64,000 nt of DNA from Trogon surrucura. Lineage: Eukaryota > Chordata > Aves > Trogoniformes > Trogonidae. The stretch covers positions 7,374,895 through 7,438,894 of the forward strand of contig CM036628.1 in the NCBI GenBank assembly GCA_020746105.1, given 5' to 3'. The position numbers and the translations under genes were made by a program. Positions 62,437 to 64,000 of the stretch are shown here, one piece after another. Each line of letters opens with the position of its first letter. The stretch's first letter is position 1. The notes under the pieces are model-generated. The model made no database searches. It saw only the letters and a list, made by a program, of their open reading frames with translations, and had not been told where the DNA came from.

Positions 62437-62860
62437 AGAATCATACAATCATAGGACCGCAGGGTTGAAGGTACCTTAAAGATCACCCAGTACCAAGCCC
62501 CCTGCCATGGGCAGGGACACCTCCCACTAGACGAGGTTGCTCAAGGTCCCCGTCCAATGTGGCCTCGAACACTTCCCGGGAGGGGGCTGCCACAGTTTCT
62601 CTGAACAACCTGTTCCAGTGTCTCACCACCTGCACACTAAAGGATTTCTTCCTCGTATCTAATCTAAATCTTCCTTCTTTCAATTCAAAGCCGCTCCCTC
62701 TCGTACAATCACTTCACGTCCTTGTAAAAAGCCCCCCTCCTTCTTTCCTGTAGCCCCCTTCCGATGCTGGAAGGCCGCTACAAGCTCTCCCCAGAGTCTT
62801 CTGCAGGCTGAACAAGCCCAACCCTCTCAGCCTGTCTTCACAGGGGAGCTGCTCCAGCGC
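62437..62860 (-). mobile_element. CR1 LINE 3' fragment, minus strand
   Basis: The inverted tail (GAATCATACAATCATAGG) is followed by the 3' UTR and ORF2 C-terminus, readable on the minus strand as FRLDTRKKSFSVQVVRHWNR and EVFEATLDGDL. It ends at CTGCTCCAGCGCG, where a GC-rich segment starts. Confidence 0.93.
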
Positions 62861-63178
62861 GGGAACAGCGACTCGGCTCTGCCGGGACCGGCAGCGCGGG
62901 GGCGGGCGGCCGAGACAGCGCGAGCGGAGCCGCCCTCAGCCGCGGGGATTCTAAACGAGGCACGAGCGCTCGTAACCAGCCGCTGATTGGGCTCGTTAAC
63001 GTTAACGGCGTTAACGGGCTGTGAACTGCCCCCTCAGGGCGTAAGAAGCCGTGGGGAGGGTAGAGACCAGTCGCTGCCCACCAAACAAAAGGCCAAAAAG
63101 GGTGGGCTTTTGTTAACAGGAATACTTACTGGTGCTCTAAACAAACCCGTGTGCAGTTTTTGAGAGGTCTTTTGACCA
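62861..63178 (+). promoter_or_regulatory. GC-rich leader, probably CR1 5' UTR or CpG-rich promoter
   Basis: 62866-63030 is CpG-rich (for example GCGGGCGGCCGAGACAGCG) and contains a perfect 12-bp palindrome ACGAGCGCTCGT (62962-62973). GTTAAC is repeated three times at 62995-63015. It directly precedes CR1 ORF1, so it may be the element's 5' UTR with internal promoter, but I cannot see where the element begins. An unrelated CpG island is the alternative. Confidence 0.4.
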
Positions 63179-64000
63179 ATGATGGCAGCAAGCAGATCAC
63201 AGGCCGTTAGAAAAACTGTGGGCACCCAGGCAGAGGCCCCAGGCAAGCACGGGGGTGTTCAGGCCTCGGGCTGCAGCGAGTGCCAGGGCCTGGCGCTTGC
63301 CGTGGAGGGTAGTGGAGGCCACACCTGTGTCCGATGTGACCAGGTGAACGATCTGCTCAGCCTGGTGGCCGAGCTGAAGGAGGAAGTAGGAAGGCTGAGG
63401 AATATCAGGGAGTCTGAGAGAGAGACAGATTGGTGGAGCCACTTCCTGAATGGTAACAGCTAGCTCCACAAGAAGCAGAAAATCCCCTCCCCTCTGGCCA
63501 TCAGGCGAAAGGGGGGGGACCTAAAGGATGGGGAGGAGCGGAAGCAGGTGCCTGCCAGGAGAGGAAGGAGCATCCCTGCCCGGCCTCCCTCACCTGCCCG
63601 GTTGCCCCTGCAAAACAGGTGTGGGGCTCTAGACAACGAGGGCCAGGCAAAGGAAGAGACGGGTGGAGGTTCACCCATAGGGCTGGCTAGGGTGAATCAC
63701 TCAGTCACACGCATTAGGACTTCTTCGTCTAAGAAAACAAGGAGGGTAATTGTAACTGGAGACTCCCTCCTGAGGGGAACAGAGGGCGGCCCTATGTGCC
63801 GCCCTGATCCGACCCACAGGGAGGTCTGCTGCCTCCCTGGGGCCTGGGTTAGGATGTTATTAAGAAGCTTCCTGGTCTGGTTAAACCCTCTGATTATTAC
63901 CTGCTTCTGGTTATGCAGATCGGTAATGATGAGATAGCAGAGAGATGGCCAGAAGCACTCAAAAGGGACTTTAGGGCACTGGGACGAATGCTTGCAGGAT
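63179..64000 (+). mobile_element. CR1 LINE 5' region with ORF1, running off the window
   Basis: This is the part of CR1 normally lost by 5' truncation. It carries ORF1 from its start codon, and ORF1-like coding continues to the last base. If the copy is long it should continue for several kilobases beyond the window. It lies head to head with the inverted CR1 tail at 62437-62860, so these are two separate insertions. Confidence 0.88.
63179..64000 (+). pseudogene. CR1 ORF1 protein (zinc finger, coiled coil, esterase), broken
   Basis: In the CR1/L2 group ORF1 binds nucleic acid and carries an SGNH/GDSL-type esterase. From ATG 63179 or 63182, the N-terminus has a CSEC...CVRC four-cysteine finger and then a coiled coil (LVAELKEEVGRLRNI). 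A TAG at 63461-63463 interrupts, and the same frame stays open afterwards. The esterase block I, GDSLLRG, is at 63758-63778 with its nucleophile Ser at 63764-63766. Near 63853 a one-base loss shifts the frame. The GND block (63922-63930) is in the shifted frame, which is open to the window end. With one stop and one frameshift this copy cannot make ORF1 protein, but it is well preserved. Confidence 0.85.

Overview
The window looks like bird nuclear DNA, probably Neoaves. It holds ten recognisable pieces of the avian CR1 LINE, several ending in the typical ATTCTATGATTCTATGA-like tail. It also holds two copies of a roughly 560-bp LTR that starts TGTGCT and ends GGGTTAAACCA, a type I recall from neoavian genomes. 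The base composition is mixed AT-rich, and I saw no bacterial-type gene organisation, tRNA, rRNA or CRISPR array. Most of the 64 kb reads as intron or intergenic sequence, and I could not recognise any named host gene.

Layout. A CR1 tail and a 1.5-kb CR1 copy with decayed reverse transcriptase lie at 0.2-2.1 kb. A minus-strand CR1 at 3.9-4.3 kb abuts an unidentified exon-like minus-strand reading frame at 4.34-4.62 kb. From 4.9 to 24.6 kb the sequence is largely unique, with one inverted LTR (16.2-16.75 kb), poly(T)/poly(A) runs and a possible first exon at 9.05 kb. A minus-strand CR1 lies at 24.6-25.4 kb and the second LTR, in opposite orientation, at 31.7-32.3 kb. A possible small exon at 36.24 kb follows a strong splice acceptor. 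At 46.29-46.85 kb a 279-bp unit is tandemly duplicated without a visible mismatch over 277 bp, and each unit contains a 183-bp exon-like open frame with an acceptor and a GTGAGT donor. CR1 fragments recur at 51.6, 53.0, 56.8, 58.2, 60.8 and 62.4 kb.

The most gene-like part is 59.0-60.8 kb, a GC-rich island between CR1 fragments. On the minus strand there is a 98-codon terminal-exon candidate with a good acceptor and AATAAA immediately at its stop. On the plus strand, head to head with it, is a 320-codon frame broken once by TGA, followed by two short introns and a Cys-rich C-terminal exon. I do not recognise either product; they may be a lineage-specific gene pair or their decayed remains.

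The last kilobase enters the rarely retained 5' part of a CR1 element. It carries ORF1 with a CxxC...CxxC finger, a coiled coil and a GDSL-type esterase motif, damaged by one stop and one frameshift, and it continues past the window edge. Candidate exons were judged only from splice-site quality and open frames and have no expression or homology support.
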